Shown piece by piece: positions 16,983-25,172 of a stretch of 42,073 nucleotides of DNA. Below the pieces are notes generated by a model that was not told where the DNA came from, ran no database searches, and saw nothing but the letters and a program-made list of their open reading frames with translations. This DNA comes from CAYFVU01 sp964346645 (GTDB lineage: Bacteria > Spirochaetota > Spirochaetia > DSM-16054 > Sediminispirochaetaceae), in contig CAYFVU010000018.1 of assembly GCA_964346645.1 (NCBI GenBank), forward strand, positions 1 through 42,073. Direction: 5' to 3'. The first letter of the stretch is position 1. Every line of letters starts with the position of its first letter. The translations under genes and the position numbers were made by a program.

Positions 16983-17102
16983 CTAACCGCTTTCTCGACG
17001 AATCGAGGAAGTGGGGAGTAGTACGAGTACGAGGAGTACGAGCACGACGTTTGCGTGAGAGAGGCGAGGAGAAAATCGTATGTGCAGATCTCTGGTATTC
17101 AT
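16983..17102 (-). CDS. ilvL: ilv leader peptide (attenuation control peptide)
   Basis: A 39-codon ORF too short for ordinary gene calling. ATG at 17102 is preceded by AAAGGAA (a ribosome-binding site about 8 nt upstream) and by a good promoter. The peptide reads MNTRDLHIRFSPRLSHAN, then the run VVLVLLVLVLL, then PTSSIRRESG and a TAG stop. Eleven consecutive Val/Leu codons immediately before a terminator in front of ilvBN are the hallmark of ribosome-mediated attenuation as in enterobacterial ilvL and ivbL: stalling for lack of charged tRNA-Val or tRNA-Leu should favour an antiterminator. A small hairpin with a TTCG loop (17007-16994) overlaps the end of the ORF and may be the pause or competing structure. 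No isoleucine codon is in the run, so sensing should be for Val and Leu. Confidence 0.88.
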   Translation of the reverse strand: MNTRDLHIRFSPRLSHANVVLVLLVLVLLPTSSIRRESG

Positions 17103-17125
17103 ACCGGCCGTTCCTTTAGAAAGAA

Positions 17126-17154
17126 ATGATATGCAAATGGTCGAGACGAGTCAA
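17126..17154 (-). promoter_or_regulatory. Sigma70-type promoter of the ilvL-ilvBN operon
   Basis: Read on the minus strand: TTGACT (17154-17149), a 17-bp spacer and TATCAT (17131-17126). Transcription should start near 17119, about 16 nt before the leader peptide ATG, leaving room for its AAAGGAA ribosome-binding site. Confidence 0.78.
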
Positions 17155-17191
17155 TAGCGATTCGCTCCAATAGAAAAAAAACCGTGTAAAC

Positions 17192-17220
17192 TTGCGAAAC
17201 GTTTAACAGTTTAGTAGTTT
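17192..17220 (+). promoter_or_regulatory. Possible promoter of the Kai operon
   Basis: TTGCGA (17192-17197), a 17-bp spacer and TAGTTT (17215-17220), about 30 nt before the first gene. The region is A+T-rich, and overlapping alternatives (for example TTTAAC / TACAGA at 17202-17230) exist. An AAACGTTT palindrome lies in the spacer. Weak consensus, so this is a suggestion only. It is back to back with the ilv promoter. Confidence 0.35.
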
Positions 17221-17250
17221 TATTTACAGAAGAGGGTCAACAGCAAACGC

Positions 17251-19098
17251 ATGAAATCTTCCGCATTTGAGGACATAGAAAAGCTTTCGCCGGGAGACCA
17301 CCTCTGCTGCATTTATGAGAGAGAGGAAGAGCACCGGCAGGTCGTTACGCTCTTCGTCCGGCTCGGGCTCGAGCGGAATCAGCGGGTAATATACATCGTA
17401 GATCTGCACACCGCCGAGACGGTAATGGACTACCTGCGTGCCGATGGCGTTGACATCGACGCCTATCGGGAGAGCGGTCAGTTCGTTATTCTCACCAGGC
17501 ACGAGACCTACACGCGTGAGGACGAGTTCGACCCGGATGCAATGATCGGGCTCCTGAAGTCCGAAACCGAGAAGTCGCTCGGCAAGGGCTATGCGGCGCT
17601 ACGTGTAACCGGCGAGATGACTTGGGCGCTCACAGGGCTTCCGGGCACCGAGCGGCTCATCGAATACGAGAACAAGCTCAACCGCTTCATGCCCGAGCAC
17701 GCGTGTATGACGATCTGCCAGTACGACAAGCGGGAGTTCTCGCCGGCCGTTCTCCTGGATGTCCTGAGAACACACCCGCACGCGATCATCGGTACCGAGA
17801 TGTACGAGAACTTCTACTATCTGTCTCCGGAGGCGCTCCTAGGCGAGAAGCCGAAGGAGTCGGAGTTGGAGCTCTGGATAGACAACCTGCGCGAGTACTC
17901 GATTGCCGAACAGTCGCTGCTGGAGAGCCAGGAGCGCTACAAGAACCTCTACAACAGCATTCGAGATGCGATACTCGTGGCCGACACCGACAGAAGGATA
18001 ACCCATTGCAACCAGGCCTTTACCGACCTATTCGGCTATTCGCTCGAGGAGGTAGAGGGAGAGAAGACCTCCTCCGTATACGCCGAGAAAGAAGAGTTCG
18101 AGAATCTCGGGCGGAGGCTCGAGAAGTTCGACCACGACGAGATTCTTTTTACCATCCACTACCGTAAGAAGAACGGCGAGGTCTTTCCCGGGGAGACGAA
18201 GGTCTTCACTCTGAAGGACGACAAAGACGAAGTGGTCGGCTACATAGGGCTGATTCGCGATATAACCGAGAAGATGCGGGTGGAGCGGGATCTGCAGCGA
18301 GAGCAGCGCTACGTGAACGCCGTGCTGGAGTCATCCGGCGCGCTCATTGTCATCATAGACGGGGAGGGTAATATTTTGAGAATGAACAGCAGCTGCGAGA
18401 AGATAACCGGTTACAGCGAAGAGGAGCTGAGAAACATCTCTCTGTGGAGCTTGATTCCTCAGGAAGAACGGGAAGGGGTGAGTGAGGTCTTCGAGGAGCT
18501 GATGAGGGGCAGCTATCCGAACACCTTCGAGAACCACTGGATAACCAAGAGCGGTGAAAAGCGGTTTATCGCCTGGACGAACACGGTCGTGGAACGAAAA
18601 GACGGCGGGGTCGAGTCGATAATTTCGACCGGCATAGACATAACCGAGCGCAAGCGGGAGATGGAGAGCCGGGTGGAGAAACTGCAGGAGGAGATCGCCC
18701 GTATGGAGAGTTTCTCCTCTCCCGGAACTACATCCGTTACCGGACGGATGTACGCGCAGCGGGATTTTTTGGAGAGGAGTCCGGAAGATTTCCAGGAGAT
18801 GCGGCAGGAGTACCAGGATATTCTATCGGACAGGCTCGAGGAGCGCATCTACAAGACCGACAACCGCATATCTGCTCGACTGAACGGCCTGGCCGAGAGA
18901 TTCGGCATGGCAACTGCCGGACCGAAGGATGTGGTCGAAATCCACGTGCAGGCACTCAAGAATCTCAACCAGGGCGTTCCCTACAAGAGGGCCCAGGCGC
19001 TGACCGAGGAGGGACGTCTCTTGGCTATCGAGCTGATGGGCTATCTCGTGTCGTTCTATCGGAACCAGATTTCATCCGAAAGCGGGCGGAAGTCATGA
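17251..19098 (+). CDS. MEDS-PAS-PAS sensor protein with a KaiA-like (RsbU_N-like) C-terminal domain
   Basis: A 615-residue soluble protein with four parts. (1) Residues ~8-190 form a MEDS (DcmR sensory) domain: LSPGDHLCCIYEREEEHRQV, GLERNQRVIYIVD, GEMTWAL near the middle, and HPHAIIGTEMYENFYYLSP at the end. (2, 3) PAS domains at ~228-345 and ~354-470, each ending in the usual DITE(K/R) segment. (4) A coiled linker, then a helical domain (~510-607). By eye this last domain matches the KaiC-activating C-terminal domain of KaiA: R.EY..IL near the start, VVEIHVQALKNL against KaiA's IVELHMELMDEF, and RLLAIELMGYLVSFYRNQI against RLTLIDVIAHLCEMYRRSI. The RsbU N-terminal domain has the same fold and is the alternative reading. 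There is no kinase domain. The stop overlaps the kaiB start (ATGA), followed by kaiC and a kinase, so a KaiA-like regulator of this KaiC is the natural inference. Confidence 0.82.
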   Translation: MKSSAFEDIEKLSPGDHLCCIYEREEEHRQVVTLFVRLGLERNQRVIYIVDLHTAETVMDYLRADGVDIDAYRESGQFVILTRHETYTREDEFDPDAMIGLLKSETEKSLGKGYAALRVTGEMTWALTGLPGTERLIEYENKLNRFMPEHACMTICQYDKREFSPAVLLDVLRTHPHAIIGTEMYENFYYLSPEALLGEKPKESELELWIDNLREYSIAEQSLLESQERYKNLYNSIRDAILVADTDRRITHCNQAFTDLFGYSLEEVEGEKTSSVYAEKEEFENLGRRLEKFDHDEILFTIHYRKKNGEVFPGETKVFTLKDDKDEVVGYIGLIRDITEKMRVERDLQREQRYVNAVLESSGALIVIIDGEGNILRMNSSCEKITGYSEEELRNISLWSLIPQEEREGVSEVFEELMRGSYPNTFENHWITKSGEKRFIAWTNTVVERKDGGVESIISTGIDITERKREMESRVEKLQEEIARMESFSSPGTTSVTGRMYAQRDFLERSPEDFQEMRQEYQDILSDRLEERIYKTDNRISARLNGLAERFGMATAGPKDVVEIHVQALKNLNQGVPYKRAQALTEEGRLLAIELMGYLVSFYRNQISSESGRKS

Positions 19099-19373
19099 AG
19101 CGGAACGTGTTGAAGCTGTTTATCACGGGGAGAACGAACAGGTCGCAGGAGGCGGTGCGTAACCTCAGGGCGATCTACGACGAGCACTTCTCGGCGAACT
19201 ACGATCTGGCGGTTGTAGATGTGCTGGAGAATCCCGAGCAGGCCGAGGAAGAGCGGATTCTCGCGACACCGACCCTCATCCGGTACAGCCCGGAGGGGAG
19301 CAGGCGAATCATCGGCGATCTCTCGAACACCGAAGAGGTCATGAAGCTGTTGCACATAGAGGGAAAGAAATAA
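19095..19373 (+). CDS. kaiB: Circadian clock-type protein KaiB (first copy)
   Basis: A 92-residue KaiB: LKLFITGRTNRSQEAVRNL, then VVDVLENPEQAEEERILATP followed by TLIRYSPEGSRRIIGDLS, the last part being the family signature. In cyanobacteria KaiB changes fold to bind the CI ring of phosphorylated KaiC and sequesters KaiA there. The ATG overlaps the stop of the MEDS-PAS-KaiA-like gene by 4 nt, and kaiC begins 17 nt downstream after a GGAGG. The arrangement implies tightly matched expression of the three proteins. Family assignment is secure; whether it switches fold cannot be told from sequence. Confidence 0.95.
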   Translation: MKRNVLKLFITGRTNRSQEAVRNLRAIYDEHFSANYDLAVVDVLENPEQAEEERILATPTLIRYSPEGSRRIIGDLSNTEEVMKLLHIEGKK

Positions 19374-19390
19374 ACATCTCGGAGGATGTG

Positions 19391-20908
19391 ATGAGCGATG
19401 CACATGGAGGTTCTATAATAAGTAAGCTGGAGGTGGGAATCGAGGGGCTGGAGATCATTACCTACGGGGGCATACCAAAACACCGCACCACCCTCGTGAC
19501 CGGCACGTCCGGGAGCGCGAAGACGATTTTCGCCATCCAGTTTCTGGCAGAGGGAATACGAAGGGGCGAGAACGGTGTCTTCGTGACCTTCGAGGAGAGG
19601 CCGGAAGACATCCGCAAGAACATCAACTCTCTCGGTTGGGACATAGCGAAGTGGGAAGAGGAGGGTAAGTGGGCCTTCGTGGATGCCTCCCCAATGGTCG
19701 ATCAAGAGACGGTCATATCCGGCGATTTCGACCTGGGCGCGCTGCTTTCGCGGGTAGAGCATGCCGTACGCAAGGTGAATGCCGAGCGCGTGAGCGTCGA
19801 CGCGCTGGGCGCTATCTTCACCTCCCTCGGTAACTCTAACATTGTGCGGGGCGAGCTGCTACGGGCGGTTTTTACCCTCAAGTCGTTCGAGGTAACCACC
19901 ATAATTACCGCCGAGCGCGACTCCGAGTACGGACGCATAGCCCGCTTCGGTGTGGAGGAGTTTGTAACCGACAACGTCATCATACTGCGAAATGTGCTCG
20001 AGGACGAGAAACGCCGGAGGACCATAGAGGTGCTCAAATTCCGCGGCACCAACCATCAAAAGGGAGAGTTCCCCTTTTCGATCGTTCCGGGGCGCGGTAT
20101 CGTGGTCATACCCCTCTCGGCACTCGAGCTGAAGCAGAACTCTTCCAACGTGCGCATCACCTCTGGAAACGATGAAATCGACAATATGTGCGGCGGAGGC
20201 TTCTACCGCGACAGCATCATTCTCGTCTCCGGCGCAACAGGTACCGGAAAAACCCTTACCACCACCGAATTCATGGCCGGCGGTGCGAAGAACGGCGAGA
20301 AGTGCCTCCTCTTCGCTTTCGAGGAGAGCCGCGAGCAGCTCGTGCGCAACGCCACCGGCTGGGGCGTCGACTACGACAAATGGGAGAAGGAGGGGCTGCT
20401 CAAGGTCGTCTGCAAGTATCCCGAGGTGGCGAGCCTCGAGGATCATCTGATCCAAATAAAGGATGCGATAGAGGAGTTTCAGCCGGAGCGGGTAGCGATA
20501 GACAGCCTGAGCGCGATCGAGCGCATCTCTACCGCAAAGGGTTTTCGCGAGTTTATCATAAGCGTCACCTCTTTTATCAAACACAAGGAGGTTGCCGGAC
20601 TGTTCACCTCGAGCACGCCGACGCTCACGGGAGGCACTTCGGTGACCGAAACCCACATCTCCACGCTCACCGACTCGATCATCCTCCTGCGCTACGTGGA
20701 GATGTTCGGTGAAATGCGGCGCGGCATAACCGTACTGAAGATGCGCGGTTCCATGCACGACAAACAGATTCGCGAGTTCCAGATAGATAAAACGGGTATG
20801 CACGTCGGAAAACCCTTCAGCAACGTGGTGGGAATACTCTCCGGCAATCCACAGCATGCCTCGATGGGCGAAGAAGACAGGCTCAAAGACATGTTCCAAA
20901 ATGGCTGA
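19391..20908 (+). CDS. kaiC: KaiC ATPase/autokinase (first copy, Ser-Thr phosphosites conserved)
   Basis: A 505-residue double RecA-like protein, very close along its whole length to cyanobacterial KaiC. CI: Walker A GTSGSAKT (residues 38-45) with Ala43 where the motif has Gly, and catalytic Glu pair E68-E69 in FVTFEERPED. CII: Walker A GATGTGKT, Glu in LFAFEES, and the phosphosite segment THISTLTDSIILLRYVE placing Ser424 and Thr425 at the positions of S431/T432 of Synechococcus KaiC. After the conserved ISGSP-like element (LSGNPQHAS) there is a 14-residue tail, shorter than the cyanobacterial one but present; that tail is where KaiA acts. ATG 19391 follows GGAGG by 5 nt. The gene overlaps the downstream histidine kinase by 8 nt. 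Confidence 0.95.
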   Translation: MSDAHGGSIISKLEVGIEGLEIITYGGIPKHRTTLVTGTSGSAKTIFAIQFLAEGIRRGENGVFVTFEERPEDIRKNINSLGWDIAKWEEEGKWAFVDASPMVDQETVISGDFDLGALLSRVEHAVRKVNAERVSVDALGAIFTSLGNSNIVRGELLRAVFTLKSFEVTTIITAERDSEYGRIARFGVEEFVTDNVIILRNVLEDEKRRRTIEVLKFRGTNHQKGEFPFSIVPGRGIVVIPLSALELKQNSSNVRITSGNDEIDNMCGGGFYRDSIILVSGATGTGKTLTTTEFMAGGAKNGEKCLLFAFEESREQLVRNATGWGVDYDKWEKEGLLKVVCKYPEVASLEDHLIQIKDAIEEFQPERVAIDSLSAIERISTAKGFREFIISVTSFIKHKEVAGLFTSSTPTLTGGTSVTETHISTLTDSIILLRYVEMFGEMRRGITVLKMRGSMHDKQIREFQIDKTGMHVGKPFSNVVGILSGNPQHASMGEEDRLKDMFQNG

Positions 20909-23888
20909 AAAACCGCTTCATTACAACGACGAAGACAATCCCTTCATGGCTCTCCTGAGGAAGAGCAGGGACGGTATCGTGATCGTCGACGAGGCCGGCG
21001 CAATTCTCTTCGTGAACCCGGCCGCAGCAGAGATATTCGGCAGGCCCGAAGAAGAACTCATAGACAACGATCTCGGATTCCCCCTTATAGAGGGGGAGAA
21101 AACCGAGGTGGAGATCCTCAACAGGTCGAGTGGAACCAGGTATGTGGAGATGATGACGACCGAAACGCGTTGGTATGATCAGCACGTCAGCATGGCCATC
21201 TTTCATGACATTTCCCGCCGTGTGGAAGCGGAGGAGAAGCAGCAGGTCTCGGAGCAGAAGTTTACACGCATATTCCAGATCAGCCCCGATCCCATCCTTC
21301 TGACCTCATTCGAATACGGAACGGTGCTCGATGTCAACGAGGCGTTTCTCTCCTTCGTCGGCAAGAGCCGCGAGGAGTGTATCGGCAGGACCACGCCGGA
21401 ACTCGAGTTCTGGAACACGAAACAGGAACGGAAAGCGTTCGTGCGCGAGATAGAAGAGAACGGAGAGGTGACGGGTCGTGAGATCCGCATCACTGTTTCC
21501 GGGAAATATTGCTATTTGCTCACCTCCTCCGCACTCTTGGAGATAGCGGGTGAACGGAGCCTCCTGACTATCATGCACGACATTACCGAGATTCGTGAGC
21601 ACCAAAAGGAGCTGCAAGAAGCAAAGGTGGAGGCCGAACAGGCAAACCGAGCAAAATCGGTCTTCCTTGCGAATATGAGCCACGAGATACGCACCCCGAT
21701 GAATGCCATCATAGGCTCGTCCACCCTGCTGCTTGACTCGCCGCTACAGCATGATCAGCAGGAGTACGTGCGGACGGTAATAAACAGCGGTAATCACCTC
21801 CTGACTCTCATAAACGACATCCTCGACTTTTCGAAGATAGAGGCGGGAAAACTCGATATAAACGAGGACGGCTTTCACCTCGACTTGCTCTCGAGCGAGG
21901 TCATAGACCTCGTGCTGCAGCAGTCGTCGCAGAAGGATCTCGAGATCGTCTACCACATGGATCCTGAGATTCCGAGATACCTCATCGGCGATTCCGGACG
22001 GATCCGTCAGATTCTAGTGAATCTCGTCGGAAACGCCGTGAAGTTTACACCTGAGGGAGAGGTCCGGGTGCACGGCTATATTTCGGAGCGGATCCCGGCC
22101 GCAGATCCCGAACGTCTCAGACTGAGGTTCGACATCGAAGATACCGGCATCGGCATACCGAAAGAGAAGCTGAACGAGCTCTTCTCTCCCTTCACACAGG
22201 CAGACCCCGCCGCGAACAGACGCTACGGCGGTACCGGCTTGGGACTCTCCATCGTAAAGAGGCTCACCGAGATGATGAACGGAGAGATAGAGATGGAGAG
22301 CAGCGAAGGGGTAGGAACCAGGTTCAGCGTGACCATAGAGCTCAAGAGCTCTCCTCGTGCGCGGGACTCGGGACGAATAAAACTGCGCCGGAGTTCGGGC
22401 AGCGCGCCCCGTGCTCTGATCGCCGCTGCACGCGCCGCCACGCGGGAGATGTTAAAGAGCGTGCTCTCTCATGCCGGGCTGGAGTGTCTCGAGACCGATG
22501 AGCTTGAAGATCTGCGGGTCGCCTTTCGCGGCAGCAGGTCGAGCGGCATGCCGGCAGGAGGAGCCTCTCTTGCCGACGGCCGAGTCGAGGAGACATACGA
22601 CTTCATCTTCGTCGACGAGAGGCTCGAAGGACTCGATCTCGAAGAGCTGTCGGCTCTATCGGATTCCGAGAGAGAGGGGGAGGTGCCGAAAATCATCCTT
22701 TTATTGAACACGGCATCTTCGACGCGCTTACCCGAATACCGCGATTTCGGCTTCGATGCGCTCATCACGAAACCGGTAAAGGAGAGCAGCCTCTTCTCTG
22801 TTCTACGTGGATTCGAAAGGTTCGAGACAGAGGGCGGGGCCGCCGCGGAGCGTGGGGAGTCAAACGGCCGAGACAGTGCGGCTGTGAGTGTCGGGCCGGA
22901 GCGAACCACTGCACAGCACGACGGGCAGTCGCGTCCTTACATTCACGAAGAGCGGAACCGCCGGTACACGCTCCTGATAGCCGAGGACAACTCGGTAAAC
23001 AGACTCCTCGCAGAGAAGAGCATGGACAAGCTCGGCTACCGGTATCACTCGGTAGAAAATGGTGAGGAGGCCGTACAGGCCTTGAAGGAGGGGGACTACG
23101 ACCTGGTGCTGATGGACGTGCAGATGCCGATCCTCGACGGATTCGAGGCGACGCGCAGAATACGGGACGAAGGCGCCGGAGCCCGTAATGCAGAGATCCC
23201 TATAGTTGCCATGACCGCGCATGCGTTGAAGGGCGACCGGGAACGCTGCTTAGAGGCCGGCATGAACGACTATCTCTCCAAACCCCTGGAGCCGGAGACG
23301 GTGAGCTCCGTACTTCGCCGATGGCTCCCCGAGGAGAGGCAAGAGGAGGCTNNNNNNNNNNNNNNNNNNNNNNNNNNNNNNNNNNNNNNNNNNNNNNNNN
23401 NNNNNNNNNNNNNNNNNNNNNNNNNNNNNNNNNNNNNNNNNNNNNNNNNNNAGGCTGCGGAAGCTGCAAGAGTATCCTCAGACAAGAAGAGCGGCGAGTG
23501 GGACAAGGAGCTCTTCGATGCGAATCGTCTCAGCGCCTACACCCACGGTGACGAAGAGCACATGCAGGAGCTCGTCGTCACCTTCCTGCGCGATATTCCC
23601 TCACACATCGAGGAGATTCGCAGATGCGCAGAGAGTAGAGAGTGGGAGGAGGTGCGGAGCATTGCACACGCGGTCAAGGGCGCCTCTTCGACGCTGCATG
23701 CGGATCGGCTGAGTGCTGAGGCTGAAAGAATTGAACAGGCTGCGGCGGCGCTCGTGTCGGGCGGCAGTGAGACCGATTCCCGGACGAGCCGAACTACCGA
23801 AGAGCCGGGTTTGCATGACTCGCTCATAGATAGCCTCGAGAAGACACTCGCCCGCACCACCGCGGAGATGAAGAAACTGATCGAGTAA
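20901..23888 (+). CDS. Hybrid histidine kinase, PAS-PAS-HisKA-HATPase-REC-REC-HPt, coupled to kaiC
   Basis: About 960 residues plus a 100-N assembly gap. Two PAS domains (~10-115 and ~120-240), HisKA with His261 in NMSHEIRTPMNA, and HATPase_c with N box NLVGNAVKFT, G1 EDTGIGIP and G2 GGTGLGLSIVKRL. Next is a degenerate receiver (~490-630): it keeps FVDERLEG but lacks the N-terminal acidic pair. A standard receiver follows, with D739 in LVLMDVQMPILDG and the AEDN acidic cluster, then the gap, then a C-terminal HPt domain with its His in AHAVKGASS. It is a full phosphorelay on one chain, lacking membrane segments and the KaiB-like domain of SasA. It starts 8 nt inside kaiC, so it is probably the output, or a partner, of this Kai system. 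Its response regulator is not in the window. Confidence 0.93.
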   Translation: MAEKPLHYNDEDNPFMALLRKSRDGIVIVDEAGAILFVNPAAAEIFGRPEEELIDNDLGFPLIEGEKTEVEILNRSSGTRYVEMMTTETRWYDQHVSMAIFHDISRRVEAEEKQQVSEQKFTRIFQISPDPILLTSFEYGTVLDVNEAFLSFVGKSREECIGRTTPELEFWNTKQERKAFVREIEENGEVTGREIRITVSGKYCYLLTSSALLEIAGERSLLTIMHDITEIREHQKELQEAKVEAEQANRAKSVFLANMSHEIRTPMNAIIGSSTLLLDSPLQHDQQEYVRTVINSGNHLLTLINDILDFSKIEAGKLDINEDGFHLDLLSSEVIDLVLQQSSQKDLEIVYHMDPEIPRYLIGDSGRIRQILVNLVGNAVKFTPEGEVRVHGYISERIPAADPERLRLRFDIEDTGIGIPKEKLNELFSPFTQADPAANRRYGGTGLGLSIVKRLTEMMNGEIEMESSEGVGTRFSVTIELKSSPRARDSGRIKLRRSSGSAPRALIAAARAATREMLKSVLSHAGLECLETDELEDLRVAFRGSRSSGMPAGGASLADGRVEETYDFIFVDERLEGLDLEELSALSDSEREGEVPKIILLLNTASSTRLPEYRDFGFDALITKPVKESSLFSVLRGFERFETEGGAAAERGESNGRDSAAVSVGPERTTAQHDGQSRPYIHEERNRRYTLLIAEDNSVNRLLAEKSMDKLGYRYHSVENGEEAVQALKEGDYDLVLMDVQMPILDGFEATRRIRDEGAGARNAEIPIVAMTAHALKGDRERCLEAGMNDYLSKPLEPETVSSVLRRWLPEERQEEAXXXXXXXXXXXXXXXXXXXXXXXXXXXXXXXXXXAAEAARVSSDKKSGEWDKELFDANRLSAYTHGDEEHMQELVVTFLRDIPSHIEEIRRCAESREWEEVRSIAHAVKGASSTLHADRLSAEAERIEQAAAALVSGGSETDSRTSRTTEEPGLHDSLIDSLEKTLARTTAEMKKLIE
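23352..23451. other. Assembly gap (100 N) inside the hybrid kinase gene
   Basis: Exactly 100 Ns between the second receiver and the HPt domain. The flanks share AGGCT. Joining on that 5-bp overlap keeps the frame (…EEAAEAARVSS…), so little or nothing may be missing, though a 5-bp match is weak evidence. Confidence 0.9.
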
Positions 23889-23936
23889 GCGAGCCCTCAC
23901 GAGCTGCCGGAAGGACACTCGGACATGTACAGGGGC

Positions 23937-25172
23937 CTAGAGCGCAACGACCCCCTTCGGACGTATCTTGAGCTCCCGCAGGGTGCCCTCGCCGAATACC
24001 TGTTCGATCCGCTCGCGGTATCCGGCGAGTTCCTCCTTTGGCACGTAGATCTGTGCGGTTCCGGCGAAGCCTCCGCCGTGTACGCGTGCCGCCCCCCGGC
24101 CGGCGAGGATCTCCTCGCTGAGTGCGAGGGAGAGGGCGAGGCCCTGCTCGGCGCCGGCAGTGGGAATGCAGTTTTGCAGGAGACGCCATGAAGAGGAGGC
24201 GGAGGCACGCACCAATTCGAGGTACCTCTCTGCATCCGCGGCTTGGAGGGCTCTCACCATCTCTCCGGCACGTTCGTGTTCTCCGTAGAAGTGGAGAGCA
24301 CGCAGGAGCGCTCGGTCGCCGCAGCGATCTCGCAGCTCCTTCGCCTGTGCGTAGACCTTCTCGGCTTCGATCTCCCTCAAAGTCTCGGCACCGAAGAAAT
24401 GTGCGATGCAGCCCATTTCCATCGGGATGGATGCGTAGTCATCGGTCAAGTCGGCATGACTCGAGCCAGTATCGAGGATGCAGAGCGAATAGCCATGGTC
24501 CGAGAAGAAGGAGTCGACCGGCGTCAGCATCGGTGAAGTGGGATTCTCGAAGTCGATGGCGATGATGCCGCCGTGGGCACAGGCGAGCTGATCCATCAGT
24601 CCGCAGGGTTTGCCGAAGTAGTTGTTTTCGGCCCACTGACCGGCGAGGGCCTTTTCGACTGCCCCCATCTTCCCTTCGTTGTAGAGGCTGTTGAATATCT
24701 CGGCGATCAATACTTCAATAGATGCAGAGGAGCTGAGTCCCGAGCCCATTGCCACGTTACTCTGCACGTAGGCGGACCAACCGCCGATCCGATAGCCCCT
24801 CTGTTTCAAATAGGCTGCAATGCCGCGTACGATACCCGCAGAGCTTCCGCGTTCGCCGTCGACCGGTTCGAGATGTTCGAGGTCTATGTCGACCTTCTCG
24901 TCGAAGCCTGAGGTGACCATCCGCACCCTCGATCCATTCTCATGCACCACGGCCGCCGCCTTGTCGAGTTGAATGGAGGCTGCGACGACCCGGCCTCGGT
25001 TGTGGTCGGTGTGGTTACCCCCGAGCTCCGTACGGCCCGGACTCGAGAAGAATCGCTCCGGCCTCCTGCCGAACTCTTCGGCGCAGGTCTCTTCGAGCTC
25101 ATTATAGCGCCTTCGCTGGGCATCGAGCTCCTTCCTGGGATAGAGCTGCAGCAGCACCTCGTCACTGATCAT
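23937..25172 (-). CDS. galK: Galactokinase
   Basis: A 411-residue GHMP kinase that phosphorylates alpha-D-galactose at C1 with ATP. The three family motifs are clear: the galactokinase signature PGRTELGGNHTDHN near residue 47, the phosphate-binding loop NVAMGSGLSSSASIEV, and RVHGGGFAGTAQIY near the C-terminus. The ATG overlaps the end of galT by 4 nt (ATGA), so the pair forms a galTK operon on the minus strand. It converges with the Kai-linked kinase gene, leaving only 48 bp in which no terminator is obvious. No galE is present in the window. Confidence 0.95.
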   Translation of the reverse strand: MISDEVLLQLYPRKELDAQRRRYNELEETCAEEFGRRPERFFSSPGRTELGGNHTDHNRGRVVAASIQLDKAAAVVHENGSRVRMVTSGFDEKVDIDLEHLEPVDGERGSSAGIVRGIAAYLKQRGYRIGGWSAYVQSNVAMGSGLSSSASIEVLIAEIFNSLYNEGKMGAVEKALAGQWAENNYFGKPCGLMDQLACAHGGIIAIDFENPTSPMLTPVDSFFSDHGYSLCILDTGSSHADLTDDYASIPMEMGCIAHFFGAETLREIEAEKVYAQAKELRDRCGDRALLRALHFYGEHERAGEMVRALQAADAERYLELVRASASSSWRLLQNCIPTAGAEQGLALSLALSEEILAGRGAARVHGGGFAGTAQIYVPKEELAGYRERIEQVFGEGTLRELKIRPKGVVAL

